Assembly (NCBI RefSeq): GCF_013408295.1
Contig: NZ_JACBYQ010000002.1
Span: 310,001 to 374,000 of the forward strand
Reading direction: 5' to 3'
Source: Psychromicrobium silvestre
Lineage (GTDB): Bacteria > Actinomycetota > Actinomycetes > Actinomycetales > Micrococcaceae
DNA: 64,000 nucleotides
The notes beneath the pieces were generated by a model. The model did no database searches and was not told the origin of the DNA. It saw nothing but the letters and a program-made list of their open reading frames with translations. Both the position numbers and the translations under genes were made by a program. Positions 15,485 through 23,965 of this stretch are shown here, piece by piece; position 1 is the first letter of the stretch, and each line of letters starts with the position of its first letter.

Positions 15485-15931
15485 TTAGGACCGCGCCGAT
15501 TCACAGAAAGAGAGAATGTCTCCCACGGTTGCCGGAATATGGAAGTTCGTGTCGTTGACCGCATAAACCGGTACCTGCAGAACGTCCTGCAAGAGCAACC
15601 TCAGCACGGCATAGGGGTCGGATGAGCCGTTCAGCAAACCGGTAATTGAAGCCAGGTTGGCGGTAATGAACTTAGCGATGTCGTTACCGTGATCGGTGAA
15701 GTTCTGATTCAGCCAGTTCAGCAGATTGAGCGGCTGACACAACGGGATGATGGCAAGCGCCTCGTCATGGCTAGGCGCCCAAACGCCGTCGCCGGTGGCT
15801 GCCCGCGGGGCAACCTGAGTCGGCGAGCTGGAAGTTGTCACCGGAGCAGCCGTTGCAGCGGGCGCAATCGCCAGTGATGCAGCCACAAACAAAGCTCCAA
15901 CAGCCCCGGCTTTATAGATAGTTTTTTTCAT
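15485..15931 (-). CDS. Small secreted protein of unknown function
   Basis: 148 residues from the ATG at 15929-15931, which has GGAAGAAA upstream and a clear Sec signal peptide (MKKTIYKAG, a hydrophobic core, then ATAAPV). An ATG 12 codons further upstream would put a hydrophilic extension before the signal and is less likely. The mature part has two cysteines that could pair. It is not recognised. The same-strand position before the exported oxidase suggests a shared extracellular role, but this is only an inference. Confidence 0.65.
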   Translation of the reverse strand: MKKTIYKAGAVGALFVAASLAIAPAATAAPVTTSSSPTQVAPRAATGDGVWAPSHDEALAIIPLCQPLNLLNWLNQNFTDHGNDIAKFITANLASITGLLNGSSDPYAVLRLLLQDVLQVPVYAVNDTNFHIPATVGDILSFCESARS

Positions 15932-16112
15932 AGTTTCTTCCTCACTATTCCCCAGATAGTTCGTCAATCGACTATCGACAAGAAATTATTTATTGTTATC
16001 TCCGGCAGTCAGTTATGAGAAACACAGTCTTATTAAAGACTGCCCATTCCAACCGCACAATTGGATTTTAGATAGCCATTCTCAAATTTCTCTGAGAAAA
16101 TCCTGGGAAAAC

Positions 16113-16138
16113 AGTGGGAGCCTCCTTTGGGCTCCCAG
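16113..16138. promoter_or_regulatory. Intergenic hairpin between divergent genes
   Basis: TGGGAGCC and GGCTCCCA arms (16115-16122 and 16130-16137) with a 7-base loop, about 105 bases upstream of the sugar transporter start. The 15932-16242 gap is AT-rich near the secreted-protein gene and holds promoters for both divergent genes; no other element is clear. Terminator, attenuator or operator cannot be told apart. Confidence 0.4.
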
Positions 16139-16242
16139 GGAACTCTCAGGAATTCACATTTGAGCCACGCGCCTTCAGCTTGTGTTAGCGTCCAGAAGGG
16201 CTTTGGCCCTGTATCAATGACGAAACAGGAAGGGTGGTTTAA

Positions 16243-17655
16243 GTGGAAAGCACTTTGACTCCACCGCGGCAGAAGCGCAACATCGCAATCTGGTTTTTCG
16301 GTGCCCTCGGCGGCATCCTTTGGGGCTATGACACCGGGGTGATCTCGGGTGCGCTGCTCTTTATCCACCAGGACATCCCGATGACCCCCTTGATCGAGGG
16401 CTTCGTGGTGAGCGGCCTTCTGCTCGGTGCAATGATCGGAGCCGGAGCCTCGGGAAAGCTCTCGGATCGACTTGGCCGGAAGAAGCTAATCCTGGGCGGG
16501 GCGATCATCTTTATCATCGGAACTATCGGAGCAGCGCTGGCCGTGAACGCGCCGATGCTGATCGCTTTCCGCTTGGTAATCGGCATTGGGGTTGGCATCG
16601 TCTCCGTAGTGGTTCCGATGTACCTGAGCGAGCTCGCGCCGAAGCACATCCGTGGTGGCCTATCGTCCCTGATGCAGCTCATGGTGACCACCGGCATCTT
16701 CATTGCCGGGGTGACCGATCTAGCCCTGACCGAGGTCGGTGGCTGGCGCTGGATGATCGGCTTGGGTGTTATTCCGGCCATCATCTTGTTCTTTGGCTTG
16801 ATGACTCAACCGGAAAGCCCTCGCTGGCTATTGGGCTCGCACCGTCACGACCAGGAAGCACTAGCCACCCTGGTCAATCTGCGTGGCAATGATCAAGCCG
16901 CCCAGGATGAAATGGCTGAAATTCAGCAGAGTATCCGCAAGGAAGAAGAGAATAAGCAGCCACTCCGGCTCACCGACCTGGTCACTCCCCGGCTGCGCCC
17001 CTTGCTGGTGGTGGGAATCTTGCTGGTGTTCTTCCAGAACTTTGGTGGCATCAATACGATCATCTACTACGCACCTACCCTGCTCACCAATATTGGCTTC
17101 ACCTCACAAGGTGCCATCCTGGCCAATGTCGCTATTACCCTGGTCAACCTCTTGATGACCCTGCCGGCGATTCGACTGATTGATCGAGTCGGTCGCCGCC
17201 CCTTGCTGATTGGTGGGGCGATTGGCATGTGCTTCGGCATGCTCTTGCTCGGTGTTACCACCGTGGCCGGGCTGACCAGCGGCACCGGGGCCGTCGTCGT
17301 GACCTTGATTGGGGTGACCATCTTCATTGCCTCCTTCGCCATCTCTTGGGGACCTGTGCAGTGGGTACTTCTGCCGGAGCTATTCCCGCAGCGCATTCGG
17401 GCTGGAGCAATGAGTATTTGCACCACGCTGAACTGGCTCTTCAACCTCACCGTGGCTGTCTTGTTCCCCACCCTGCTAGCTCAATTCGGGGCTGGGCCGA
17501 ACTTCCTGTTCTTCGCCCTAACCACCTTCCTGGCCTTCCTGTTCGCTTGGAAACTCCTGCCGGAGACCAAGGGTCGGAGCCTGGAAGAAATCGAACAGGA
17601 ACTCGTCTTTCAGGACGATTCAGTTTCGGCTGGTTCCGCGGAAGCCTCCCGCTGA
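16243..17655 (+). CDS. MFS sugar porter (sugar:H+ symporter family)
   Basis: 470-residue, 12-helix carrier of the sugar porter family. Visible family motifs are GGILWGYDTGVISGAL in helix 1, the duplicated loop SGKLSDRLGRKKLI, RLVIGIGVGIVSVVVPMYLSE, PESPRWLLG in the central region, and a PETKGRSLEEIE-like C-terminus. It starts at GTG 16243 with an AGGAAGGG ribosome site. The exact sugar is unknown. Its 3' end overlaps the convergent hydrolase gene by 46 bases. Confidence 0.92.
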   Translation: MESTLTPPRQKRNIAIWFFGALGGILWGYDTGVISGALLFIHQDIPMTPLIEGFVVSGLLLGAMIGAGASGKLSDRLGRKKLILGGAIIFIIGTIGAALAVNAPMLIAFRLVIGIGVGIVSVVVPMYLSELAPKHIRGGLSSLMQLMVTTGIFIAGVTDLALTEVGGWRWMIGLGVIPAIILFFGLMTQPESPRWLLGSHRHDQEALATLVNLRGNDQAAQDEMAEIQQSIRKEEENKQPLRLTDLVTPRLRPLLVVGILLVFFQNFGGINTIIYYAPTLLTNIGFTSQGAILANVAITLVNLLMTLPAIRLIDRVGRRPLLIGGAIGMCFGMLLLGVTTVAGLTSGTGAVVVTLIGVTIFIASFAISWGPVQWVLLPELFPQRIRAGAMSICTTLNWLFNLTVAVLFPTLLAQFGAGPNFLFFALTTFLAFLFAWKLLPETKGRSLEEIEQELVFQDDSVSAGSAEASR

Positions 17656-18401
17656 GGCTGCTCTAGCCAAGCCACCGCGGAGGTGATCGCAATAGCGGTC
17701 TCCTCCGCGGCCAAGGTGCGGAAGTGACCGGAACCATTCAATCTGCCCTGCCGAGATCCTTCTAGTCCGCGTTCTCCCGGAATCAGTGGATCGACCTGTG
17801 GGAACAACGAAACGATTCTGGCGTTCACCGCGAGCGCGGCCTGTAGCCTGCGGATCGTCTGGTGCGCGGGATTGAGCTCGCTCAGCGTGCGTCCCGAGTA
17901 GCGGCTGGCATAGCGAGATCCGGCGAAAGGCGTGGCGACGGCGACCATCCCGTGCAGCTCGTAGGTGCGGTTCGCGGGCGCGGTGGCGTCGTAGTCGATC
18001 AGCACTTGTTTTCCGACCAGGCCACCCTTGCTGTGCGCCAACAGCACCACGCGTTCCCGGCGTCCTGCTGTCACCGCTTTCTCGGCAAGTTCGGCCAGCG
18101 ACTCCTGTACCAATCGTGCCCCTTCGGCCACCGACTTCAGATTACGGCCGAGCCCCGGCACGGGAGAAAGCCGATACCCCTGGGAGTGCAGCCCACGAGC
18201 GGCCGGAAGCATGAACCGCCAGGGCTCATAAACCCCGGGCAGCAAAACGATCAGCGGCTTGGCGAGGTCCCCGGCAAGAAATTTCTCGGGGCGCACTCGC
18301 CAGACCGCGGCACGCAATTGCCACCAGCTTGCCACCACTAGATCCAGAAACCGCCAGCTCAGTGCCGCAGCGAGCCGAGAAAGTGGCCGTGATCCGCTCA
18401 T
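17610..18401 (-). CDS. Alpha/beta hydrolase (lipase/esterase-like)
   Basis: 263-residue alpha/beta-hydrolase-fold protein. The nucleophile elbow is AHSKGG (a GxSxG variant with Ala first), and a late histidine sits in GSGHFRTL. The N-terminus carries a hydrophobic stretch (FLDLVVASWWQLRAAVW) that could associate with membrane. It overlaps by four bases with the second hydrolase gene upstream, so they form an operon, and its end overlaps the convergent sugar porter gene. The substrate is unknown. Confidence 0.75.
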   Translation of the reverse strand: MSGSRPLSRLAAALSWRFLDLVVASWWQLRAAVWRVRPEKFLAGDLAKPLIVLLPGVYEPWRFMLPAARGLHSQGYRLSPVPGLGRNLKSVAEGARLVQESLAELAEKAVTAGRRERVVLLAHSKGGLVGKQVLIDYDATAPANRTYELHGMVAVATPFAGSRYASRYSGRTLSELNPAHQTIRRLQAALAVNARIVSLFPQVDPLIPGERGLEGSRQGRLNGSGHFRTLAAEETAIAITSAVAWLEQPQREASAEPAETESS

Positions 18402-19201
18402 CGGCGCGCGTGGTCGCGGACCATCCGGGCTACCGGCTCGGCCGAGGTGATCATTGCCTCGTGTCCCCTACCCTGTGCCTCCAGCATGGTCGATCCCGGA
18501 ATCGCTTCGGCGATCCCCCACACCCAGTCCCGAGGGCAGACTCGGTCTTCTGAGCCCCGAATCACCAAGGTTTTCACGGTGATCTTTGGCACCACATCCT
18601 CGATTCGGTGCGCCAACATACTTTTGAACTTCTTCAGGAACCAGCGCGGACCGGCCTTAGCGTAGAGCACCAAGCCAATACCACCGACCAGAGGGGATTC
18701 TCCCCAGAGGTCCTGGAGCATCCGGAATGATTGCTGCCACATGCTGCGTTCGGAGGCGTTGACGGTGGGGGCGATCAGTACCAAGTGAGAGAGCAATTCG
18801 GGATGCCGCACGGCCAGTTCGGAGACGATTTGGGTGCCCATCGAATGTCCGAGCAGCACCACGGGAGCGCTTTGCGATTCACGGAGGCATTCGGCGAGCA
18901 GATCCGCTAGTCGCGGCATTGGCAGCGAATGCTCCGGCTCCGGGGAGTCTCCAAACCCGGGCAGATCCACTAAAAGCACGTGAAAGGACTTGACCAGTTC
19001 ATCGCGCAATAATCCGAAGTACTGCTGGCCCATTCCGATGCCGTGGATCAGCACCACGGTCTGCGCCTCGGGATCGCCCCAGGAACTGCAGATCAGCACA
19101 TGGTCGCCTCGCCGGAATTCGGTCTTCTCGCCGTGATCGTTCCGGCCTCTGTTGTTCCGCCAGGATTGCCGCCAAGCTCTCAAGGAGCACCCTCCACCCA
19201 T
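18398..19201 (-). CDS. Alpha/beta hydrolase
   Basis: Up to 267 residues. It has the oxyanion segment LIHGIGMGQ, nucleophile elbow GHSMGTQ, acid in RGSEDRVCP and histidine in GRGHEAM, a complete catalytic triad. The start is uncertain: the ATG at 19201 has GAGAAGAA upstream, but a TTG six codons in has GGAGGG at good spacing. The gene is translationally coupled (ATGA) to the following hydrolase. Substrate not identifiable. Confidence 0.82.
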   Translation of the reverse strand: MGGGCSLRAWRQSWRNNRGRNDHGEKTEFRRGDHVLICSSWGDPEAQTVVLIHGIGMGQQYFGLLRDELVKSFHVLLVDLPGFGDSPEPEHSLPMPRLADLLAECLRESQSAPVVLLGHSMGTQIVSELAVRHPELLSHLVLIAPTVNASERSMWQQSFRMLQDLWGESPLVGGIGLVLYAKAGPRWFLKKFKSMLAHRIEDVVPKITVKTLVIRGSEDRVCPRDWVWGIAEAIPGSTMLEAQGRGHEAMITSAEPVARMVRDHARR

Positions 19202-19337
19202 TTCTTCTCGCCCGGTTCCAGGGTAACTCAGGCCGTGCTGCCAGGCTCTTGCGGCCGGAGCGGGTGGTTTGTGGGGCGAAAATCTCCGCTATGCTGGTTC
19301 CCGGGATATTTTCGAGCCAGGTTCGGAACAATTCCAG

Positions 19338-19411
19338 GCGGGCGTAGCTCAATGGTAGAGCGCTAGCTTCCCAAGCTCGATACGCGGGTTCGATTCCCGT
19401 CGCCCGCTCCA
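19338..19411 (+). tRNA. tRNA-Gly (anticodon CCC)
   Basis: Complete cloverleaf: acceptor GCGGGCG pairs with CGCCCGC, D-arm GTAGCTCAATGGTAGAGC, anticodon loop TTCCCAA giving CCC, T-arm GGGTTCGATTCCC, and an encoded CCA end. One T-C mismatch appears in the anticodon stem. The CCC anticodon reads GGG codons. Confidence 0.95.
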
Positions 19412-19467
19412 GATCTTGTTTTCACGCTCCGACTTCCCGGTCATGAGCCTTGCCCGGGCTGACTAAG

Positions 19468-20910
19468 TCAGCGATGCACAATGCGTACGACGTCGGCCGG
19501 GCGCCAGAAGCGAAGACTCACCTTGAGCATTAGCTCACCCCGCCGGGCCAGCACGATCCCGATCACCAGAGCCGCGAGGGCAGGCACTCCACCGGAAATC
19601 ATCAGCGTCAGATGCGGGCCAAAATGCTCGGCCAGCCAGCCAATCAGCAAGCCACCCAGCGCCTGCCCGCCGATCAAGACCATGACGTACAGGCTCATCA
19701 CCCGGCCACGGATCTGCATGTTCGTGGAGATCTGCACCAATTGATTTGCTCCGGTCAGGAACATCAAGGAAGCAAACCCAGCCAGCACCATCACCGTGGA
19801 AAAGCTCCACATTGAGGGCATCAGCGCCGCCACCAGCAGGGCCACGCCGTAGAGACCAGCGCAAACCACCACCGAGCGCAGCCGCAGTTCACGCCGCCGG
19901 GTGGAGGCAAGTGCACCGGCTAGGGCACCCACCGCGATCAAGGTGTTCAGCAAGCCATAACCACTCGCTCCTGAGCCGAAGACATGATCGGCGAAGGCGG
20001 CCATCAGCACCGGCAGGCTGAGCCCGAAGACGGAGACAAAGCCCGCCATGATGGTGGAAAACAGGATGGTTGGCTTGGACGCTAAGTACCTGGCGCCCTC
20101 GGCGAGCATCCCCTTGGAGCGAGGGGCCGGCGTCGAACGCACCAAATCAGCACCCCGCATTACCGAAAGCATGGTGACTGTGAAGGCACAGGCCACCGCA
20201 TTGAAGGCGAAGGCCCAACCGCCGCCCACCGCGGTGAGCATCACCCCAGCCACGGCAGGACCGATCATGCCACCCAACTGGAAGATGGAGGAGTTAATGC
20301 TGATCGCATTACGCAGGTGCCTGGGCCCGACCAATTCGTTCACAAAAACCTGCCGCGCGGGCTGATCGACCACGGTCACCAAGCCGAGCAGGAAGGCCAC
20401 CAGGTAGACATGCCAAACCTGTAAAGAGCCGCTGAGCGTCAGCAGGGCCATCACAATGGCGAGCACTCCGGCGGTGGATTGCGCGATCATCAGCAGCGCT
20501 CGCTTGGAGAAGCGATCCGCCAACACCCCGCCCCAGGGGCCTAAAAAGAGAGTGGGCGCGAACTGCAGAGCCACCGTAATACCAACCGCGGCCACCGAAC
20601 CGGAGAGCTGCAGTACGATCCAATCCTGGGCAATCCGCTGCATCCAGAGCGCAATAACGGCAACGAAATGAGCCATCGTGAAGTAGCGATAATTCCGAAT
20701 GCTGAAGGCCGCGAAGGTGTCCTTGACTCCGGTCCGGCTAGAGACAATGCTGATCGGCGCCGTCACTCCGGGATCGGCTACTACCGGAACCTTCTGAGCG
20801 GGCGACGGCGAGGCGGGCTCGGGCTGCACGCCTGGTTGGGCGGCGGCAGGCTGCGGATAATGACTTGGGGCACGGACGGTGGGCAAGGGGGCAGTTGCAG
20901 GGGAAGCCAC
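19468..20910 (-). CDS. MFS exporter, DHA3/EntS-like
   Basis: 480-residue MFS protein. A proline/alanine-rich hydrophilic N-terminus of ~65 residues precedes the first helix (YRYFTMAHFVAVIALWMQRIAQDWIVLQL), and LADRFSKRALLMI is the loop 2-3 motif. This pattern belongs to the DHA3 drug/siderophore-efflux branch. It is divergent from an adjacent LysR regulator with a palindrome between them, so it is the likely regulatory target. The exported compound is unknown. Confidence 0.85.
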   Translation of the reverse strand: MASPATAPLPTVRAPSHYPQPAAAQPGVQPEPASPSPAQKVPVVADPGVTAPISIVSSRTGVKDTFAAFSIRNYRYFTMAHFVAVIALWMQRIAQDWIVLQLSGSVAAVGITVALQFAPTLFLGPWGGVLADRFSKRALLMIAQSTAGVLAIVMALLTLSGSLQVWHVYLVAFLLGLVTVVDQPARQVFVNELVGPRHLRNAISINSSIFQLGGMIGPAVAGVMLTAVGGGWAFAFNAVACAFTVTMLSVMRGADLVRSTPAPRSKGMLAEGARYLASKPTILFSTIMAGFVSVFGLSLPVLMAAFADHVFGSGASGYGLLNTLIAVGALAGALASTRRRELRLRSVVVCAGLYGVALLVAALMPSMWSFSTVMVLAGFASLMFLTGANQLVQISTNMQIRGRVMSLYVMVLIGGQALGGLLIGWLAEHFGPHLTLMISGGVPALAALVIGIVLARRGELMLKVSLRFWRPADVVRIVHR

Positions 20911-20991
20911 GGAAATTCCTTGAGTTTCGGGGATGTTTTAACGCTACCGATGCAAACGATCATTTTGAAGACATATAATCCCTATAACTAG

Positions 20992-21008
20992 CATTACGAA
21001 TCGTAATG
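20992..21008. promoter_or_regulatory. Palindromic operator for the LysR regulator
   Basis: CATTACGA, one A, then TCGTAATG: an 8-bp perfect inverted repeat just upstream of the lysR ribosome site and between divergent genes. It contains the T-N11-A pattern of LysR sites. A TATAAT hexamer (20974-20979) lies just before it on the plus strand, so a regulator bound here could block its own gene. Confidence 0.6.
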
Positions 21009-21018
21009 AGGTGGGAAG

Positions 21019-21906
21019 ATGTTCGATAACGATCAGCTGCGTAGTTTCCTCGCGGTTGCGGAAACGCTGAACTTCACTCGTGCCGCCGAGCGGCTGGGAC
21101 TCAGCCAGCCGACCATCAGCCAACATGTGCGCAAACTCGAAGATCATGCCGGGCGGCAGTTGGTCTTCCGAGACACTCGCGAGGTGCGGCTTACCGATAA
21201 TGGCGATGCGATGGCAGGCTTCGCCCGGAACATTATGGCGGCGCAAGATGACGCTGCGCGCTATTTCTCCGGTGCAGCGATGCGCGGACGACTTCGCTTC
21301 GGCACCGCCGACGATTTGGCCTATACCCGGCTGCCCACCATCCTGCGCGATTTCCGTCAGCTCTACCCGCAGATCAATCTCGAACTCACGGTGAGCCAGA
21401 GCGATCAGCTCTACCGGCGGGTCAAAGCCGGCCAGCTGGACCTGGTCTTCGTCAAATGGGTTTCGGCCCTACAGACGAGCAGCGGTTCGGAAAGTGGTGG
21501 TCAGGAAGGCCGGGTGGTCCGCCATGACCACTTCTCCTGGGTGGGCCTGGAGCAGACCAATTTGGACCCGGAGGCGCCGGTGCCGCTGATCGCCTATCCG
21601 AGCCCCAGTCTGAGTCGCAGATTGGCCATCGACGCCCTGGAGGGTGCGGGGCGAACCTGGCGGATCACCTGCAACACCAAGGAGATCAATGGTGTGATCG
21701 CCGCAGTACGAGCCGGTATTGGGGTCACCGTAATGCCCTCGACCCTGATCCCCGACGATCTGGTCTCGATCACCCGCCGCTTCGAACTCCCTCCCGTCGG
21801 TGAGGTCGATTTCACCCTGATTCGCAATCCGCTCGCCCGCACCGATGTGGTGGACGCGCTGGAACAAGCCATTATGGGGAGGAAGCTCAATGCCGCCAAA
21901 GGCTGA
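21019..21906 (+). CDS. LysR-family transcriptional regulator
   Basis: 295 residues. The N-terminal winged helix-turn-helix is at about residues 2-60 (LNFTRAAERLGLSQPTISQHVRKLE), followed by the periplasmic-binding-like effector domain starting near RGRLRFGTADDL. Divergently placed from the MFS exporter, with a palindrome in between, it probably regulates itself and the exporter. The effector is unknown. Its 3' end overlaps the downstream kinase start by 17 bases. Confidence 0.92.
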   Translation: MFDNDQLRSFLAVAETLNFTRAAERLGLSQPTISQHVRKLEDHAGRQLVFRDTREVRLTDNGDAMAGFARNIMAAQDDAARYFSGAAMRGRLRFGTADDLAYTRLPTILRDFRQLYPQINLELTVSQSDQLYRRVKAGQLDLVFVKWVSALQTSSGSESGGQEGRVVRHDHFSWVGLEQTNLDPEAPVPLIAYPSPSLSRRLAIDALEGAGRTWRITCNTKEINGVIAAVRAGIGVTVMPSTLIPDDLVSITRRFELPPVGEVDFTLIRNPLARTDVVDALEQAIMGRKLNAAKG

Positions 21907-22537
21907 GGGTCAGAGCGGTTACACCTTAATCGCCGTCGACGGTGTGGATGGCAGCGGTAAGACCACCTTCGCCGAGGAACTGGCTCGGTTGCTGCGCGCC
22001 GAAGGCCTGACCGTCGTCGTGCTGCATGCGGATCATTTTCACCATCTGCGAGCCACCCGCTATCGTCTTGGCCGGGATTCTCCGGAAGGGTTCTGGCTGG
22101 ACAGCTATGATTACGCAGCACTGCGACACTGGGCCGTTGAGCCCTTCCTCCCAGGGGGCCAGGGAATTTATCGCGAGCGCGCCACTGATCTGGAGCGGGA
22201 CTGCTATCTGGAAGCAGAATCCATCCAGGCCGCACCGGGCACCGTGGTGATCGTCGAGGGGATGTTCCTGCACCGCGATGAACTGCGCGAGGACTGGGAT
22301 TTCTCGATCTTTCTCGATGTACCCTTCAGCGTGACCGCGCAGCGGATGGCCAGCCGGGACGGCTCCCCTGCCGATCCGGAGCATCCCGCCATGCGGCGCT
22401 ATGTTCAGGGGCAGCGACTCTACTTTGCCGCCTGTAAGCCCTGGAGCCGCGCCTCCGTGGTGGTGGATAATTCGGATCCAGGCCAGCCGCAACTGTGCGC
22501 ACCATCACCGGGCCAAATTGCCGAGGAGGCCGAATAA
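21890..22537 (+). CDS. Uridine kinase-like P-loop nucleoside kinase
   Basis: 215 residues from the ATG at 21890, which has GGGGAGGA upstream. Further upstream the frame overlaps the LysR gene and is not family-like. The P-loop GVDGSGKTT is at residues 18-26, and a lid-region YVQGQRLYF is seen later. It resembles the uridine kinase/phosphoribulokinase-like group in actinobacteria. Overlap with lysR suggests co-transcription. The true substrate (uridine, another nucleoside or a vitamin) is not determined. Confidence 0.75.
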   Translation: MPPKAEGQSGYTLIAVDGVDGSGKTTFAEELARLLRAEGLTVVVLHADHFHHLRATRYRLGRDSPEGFWLDSYDYAALRHWAVEPFLPGGQGIYRERATDLERDCYLEAESIQAAPGTVVIVEGMFLHRDELREDWDFSIFLDVPFSVTAQRMASRDGSPADPEHPAMRRYVQGQRLYFAACKPWSRASVVVDNSDPGQPQLCAPSPGQIAEEAE

Positions 22538-22565
22538 TCAAAGGCCGATTACACTTATACCTGTT

Positions 22566-22982
22566 ATGAACAGGACGATTTTCAAATCCAAGATCCACCG
22601 CGCCACGGTGACGCATGCCGATTTGCACTATGTCGGCTCGGTGACCGTTGATCAGGATCTGCTCGATGCCGCAGATATTCTGCCCGGCGAGATGGTTTCG
22701 ATCGTTGACGTCAACAATGGCGCCCGGCTGGAAACCTACACCATCGCGGGCGAGCGCGGCTCCGGGGTGCTGGGCATCAATGGTCCGGCGGCACATCTGG
22801 TACATGAAGGTGATCTGGTCATTTTGATCACCTACGCCCAGATGACGACGGCGGAGGCGCTGGCCTTCAAACCCACCATTGTGCACGTGGATCAGCACAA
22901 TAAGATCGTCAAGCTCGGCGCCGACCCCTCCGAGGCCGTCACCGACGACCTGCAGCGCCCGCCCTTCGCGGTAGCCCGCTAA
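22566..22982 (+). CDS. panD: Aspartate 1-decarboxylase
   Basis: 138-residue proenzyme that makes beta-alanine for pantothenate and coenzyme A. The self-cleavage site is Gly24-Ser25 in HYVGSVTVD; the serine becomes the pyruvoyl cofactor. NGARLETY and [10 protein letters not shown] are conserved. The ATG at 22566 is the family start. No Shine-Dalgarno lies close by, a TATACC-like -10 ends five bases before it, and the ATG is the centre of a perfect CCTGTT/AACAGG inverted repeat. This suggests a leaderless message. Confidence 0.95.
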   Translation: MNRTIFKSKIHRATVTHADLHYVGSVTVDQDLLDAADILPGEMVSIVDVNNGARLETYTIAGERGSGVLGINGPAAHLVHEGDLVILITYAQMTTAEALAFKPTIVHVDQHNKIVKLGADPSEAVTDDLQRPPFAVAR

Positions 22983-22994
22983 GCTCCCGAAACG

Positions 22995-23858
22995 CTAAGC
23001 TCCCGCAGAAACGCTGTCCCGCCAAGAGTGCTGCGGCTGATAGCCAATGGCCTCGCGGGCAGCGTCGATGCTCAGCAGACTCTGATGCCCCTCGATGCTG
23101 CCGCGCACCGGCACCTCGGGGAACACCTCTTTGGCCAGTTCCGCGGACGGCCGATCCATCAGACTGTCCGCAGCCGCGATAATCAGGTTGATAGAGCCCT
23201 TTGTCTGAGCTTCCACCGCGTTACGGCAGGCCAGTGCAACATCGCGCGCATCCACATAGCCAAAGGCGTTCCAGCCCCGGGATGATGGCTCTGCCCAGAA
23301 GGTCGGAACCTTGGCATAGTCCGCCTCGGAAAAGATATTGGTGATCCGCAGACCGACAAAACTCGTATCGGACCAACGCGCCACTTGCTCTGCCGCGGCC
23401 TCGCCCAGCACCTTGGACAGCGCGTAACTCGATGCCGGATGCGGGTAGTGCCCCTCATCCACCGGCAGATACTCCAGGGTGCCGCCCGGCTCACCGAACG
23501 GCAGGCCCAGGGTGGTTTCCGAAGAAGCCCAGACCACGCGCGGGATCCGCAGCGCGGCCGCGGCCAGGAAAACGTTCTGATTCATCGCCGTATTGGCATT
23601 GATGGTCTGAGCCGGTGGATACATCCCCGGTTCCGGGATATTAGCCAGGTGCACGACGGCGTCCGCCCCGTCGAGTGCCTGAACGCACTGTCCGTAGTCG
23701 CTCAGATCGACGCGCATGGTTGGGCAGCCCAAATCGGAGTTACGTCCAACCGGACCAGCAATATCACAGGCCAAAACCTCGTATCCGGCCGCCAGGAATT
23801 CGGCCACCGCGGCCCGCCCAGCCTTGCCGTGCGCCCCAGTGATGGTGACTTTTCTCAT
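22995..23858 (-). CDS. NAD-dependent epimerase/dehydratase (extended SDR)
   Basis: 287 residues from the ATG at 23858, which has GGAGGG four bases upstream; an ATG 12 codons earlier has no such site. The Rossmann motif TGAHGKAG is near residue 6 and the catalytic YALSK lies at about residue 145. Similar proteins act on nucleotide sugars or on uronates (NAD-dependent uronate-dehydrogenase-like), but the substrate is not clear. It ends 12 bases after panD, converging on it. Confidence 0.8.
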   Translation of the reverse strand: MRKVTITGAHGKAGRAAVAEFLAAGYEVLACDIAGPVGRNSDLGCPTMRVDLSDYGQCVQALDGADAVVHLANIPEPGMYPPAQTINANTAMNQNVFLAAAALRIPRVVWASSETTLGLPFGEPGGTLEYLPVDEGHYPHPASSYALSKVLGEAAAEQVARWSDTSFVGLRITNIFSEADYAKVPTFWAEPSSRGWNAFGYVDARDVALACRNAVEAQTKGSINLIIAAADSLMDRPSAELAKEVFPEVPVRGSIEGHQSLLSIDAAREAIGYQPQHSWRDSVSAGA

Positions 23859-23965
23859 CGGACCCTCCAGGCCAAGCTGATCATCTAATGTCATGAACTA
23901 CCTCGTTGCTCCACACAGCTTAGGCTGGAAGGGTGATCATCTGCCAAGCCCGGGAACACTGAGCC

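Noticed and set aside
16033-16368. Minus-strand frame upstream of the sugar porter
   Set aside because: It overlaps the N-terminus of a clear sugar porter gene and the promoter region, with no family resemblance.
19727-19743. GTGGAGATCTGCACC match inside the MFS exporter gene
   Set aside because: Only a half-arm of the hairpin core in conserved coding sequence, with no inverted partner; coincidence is likely.
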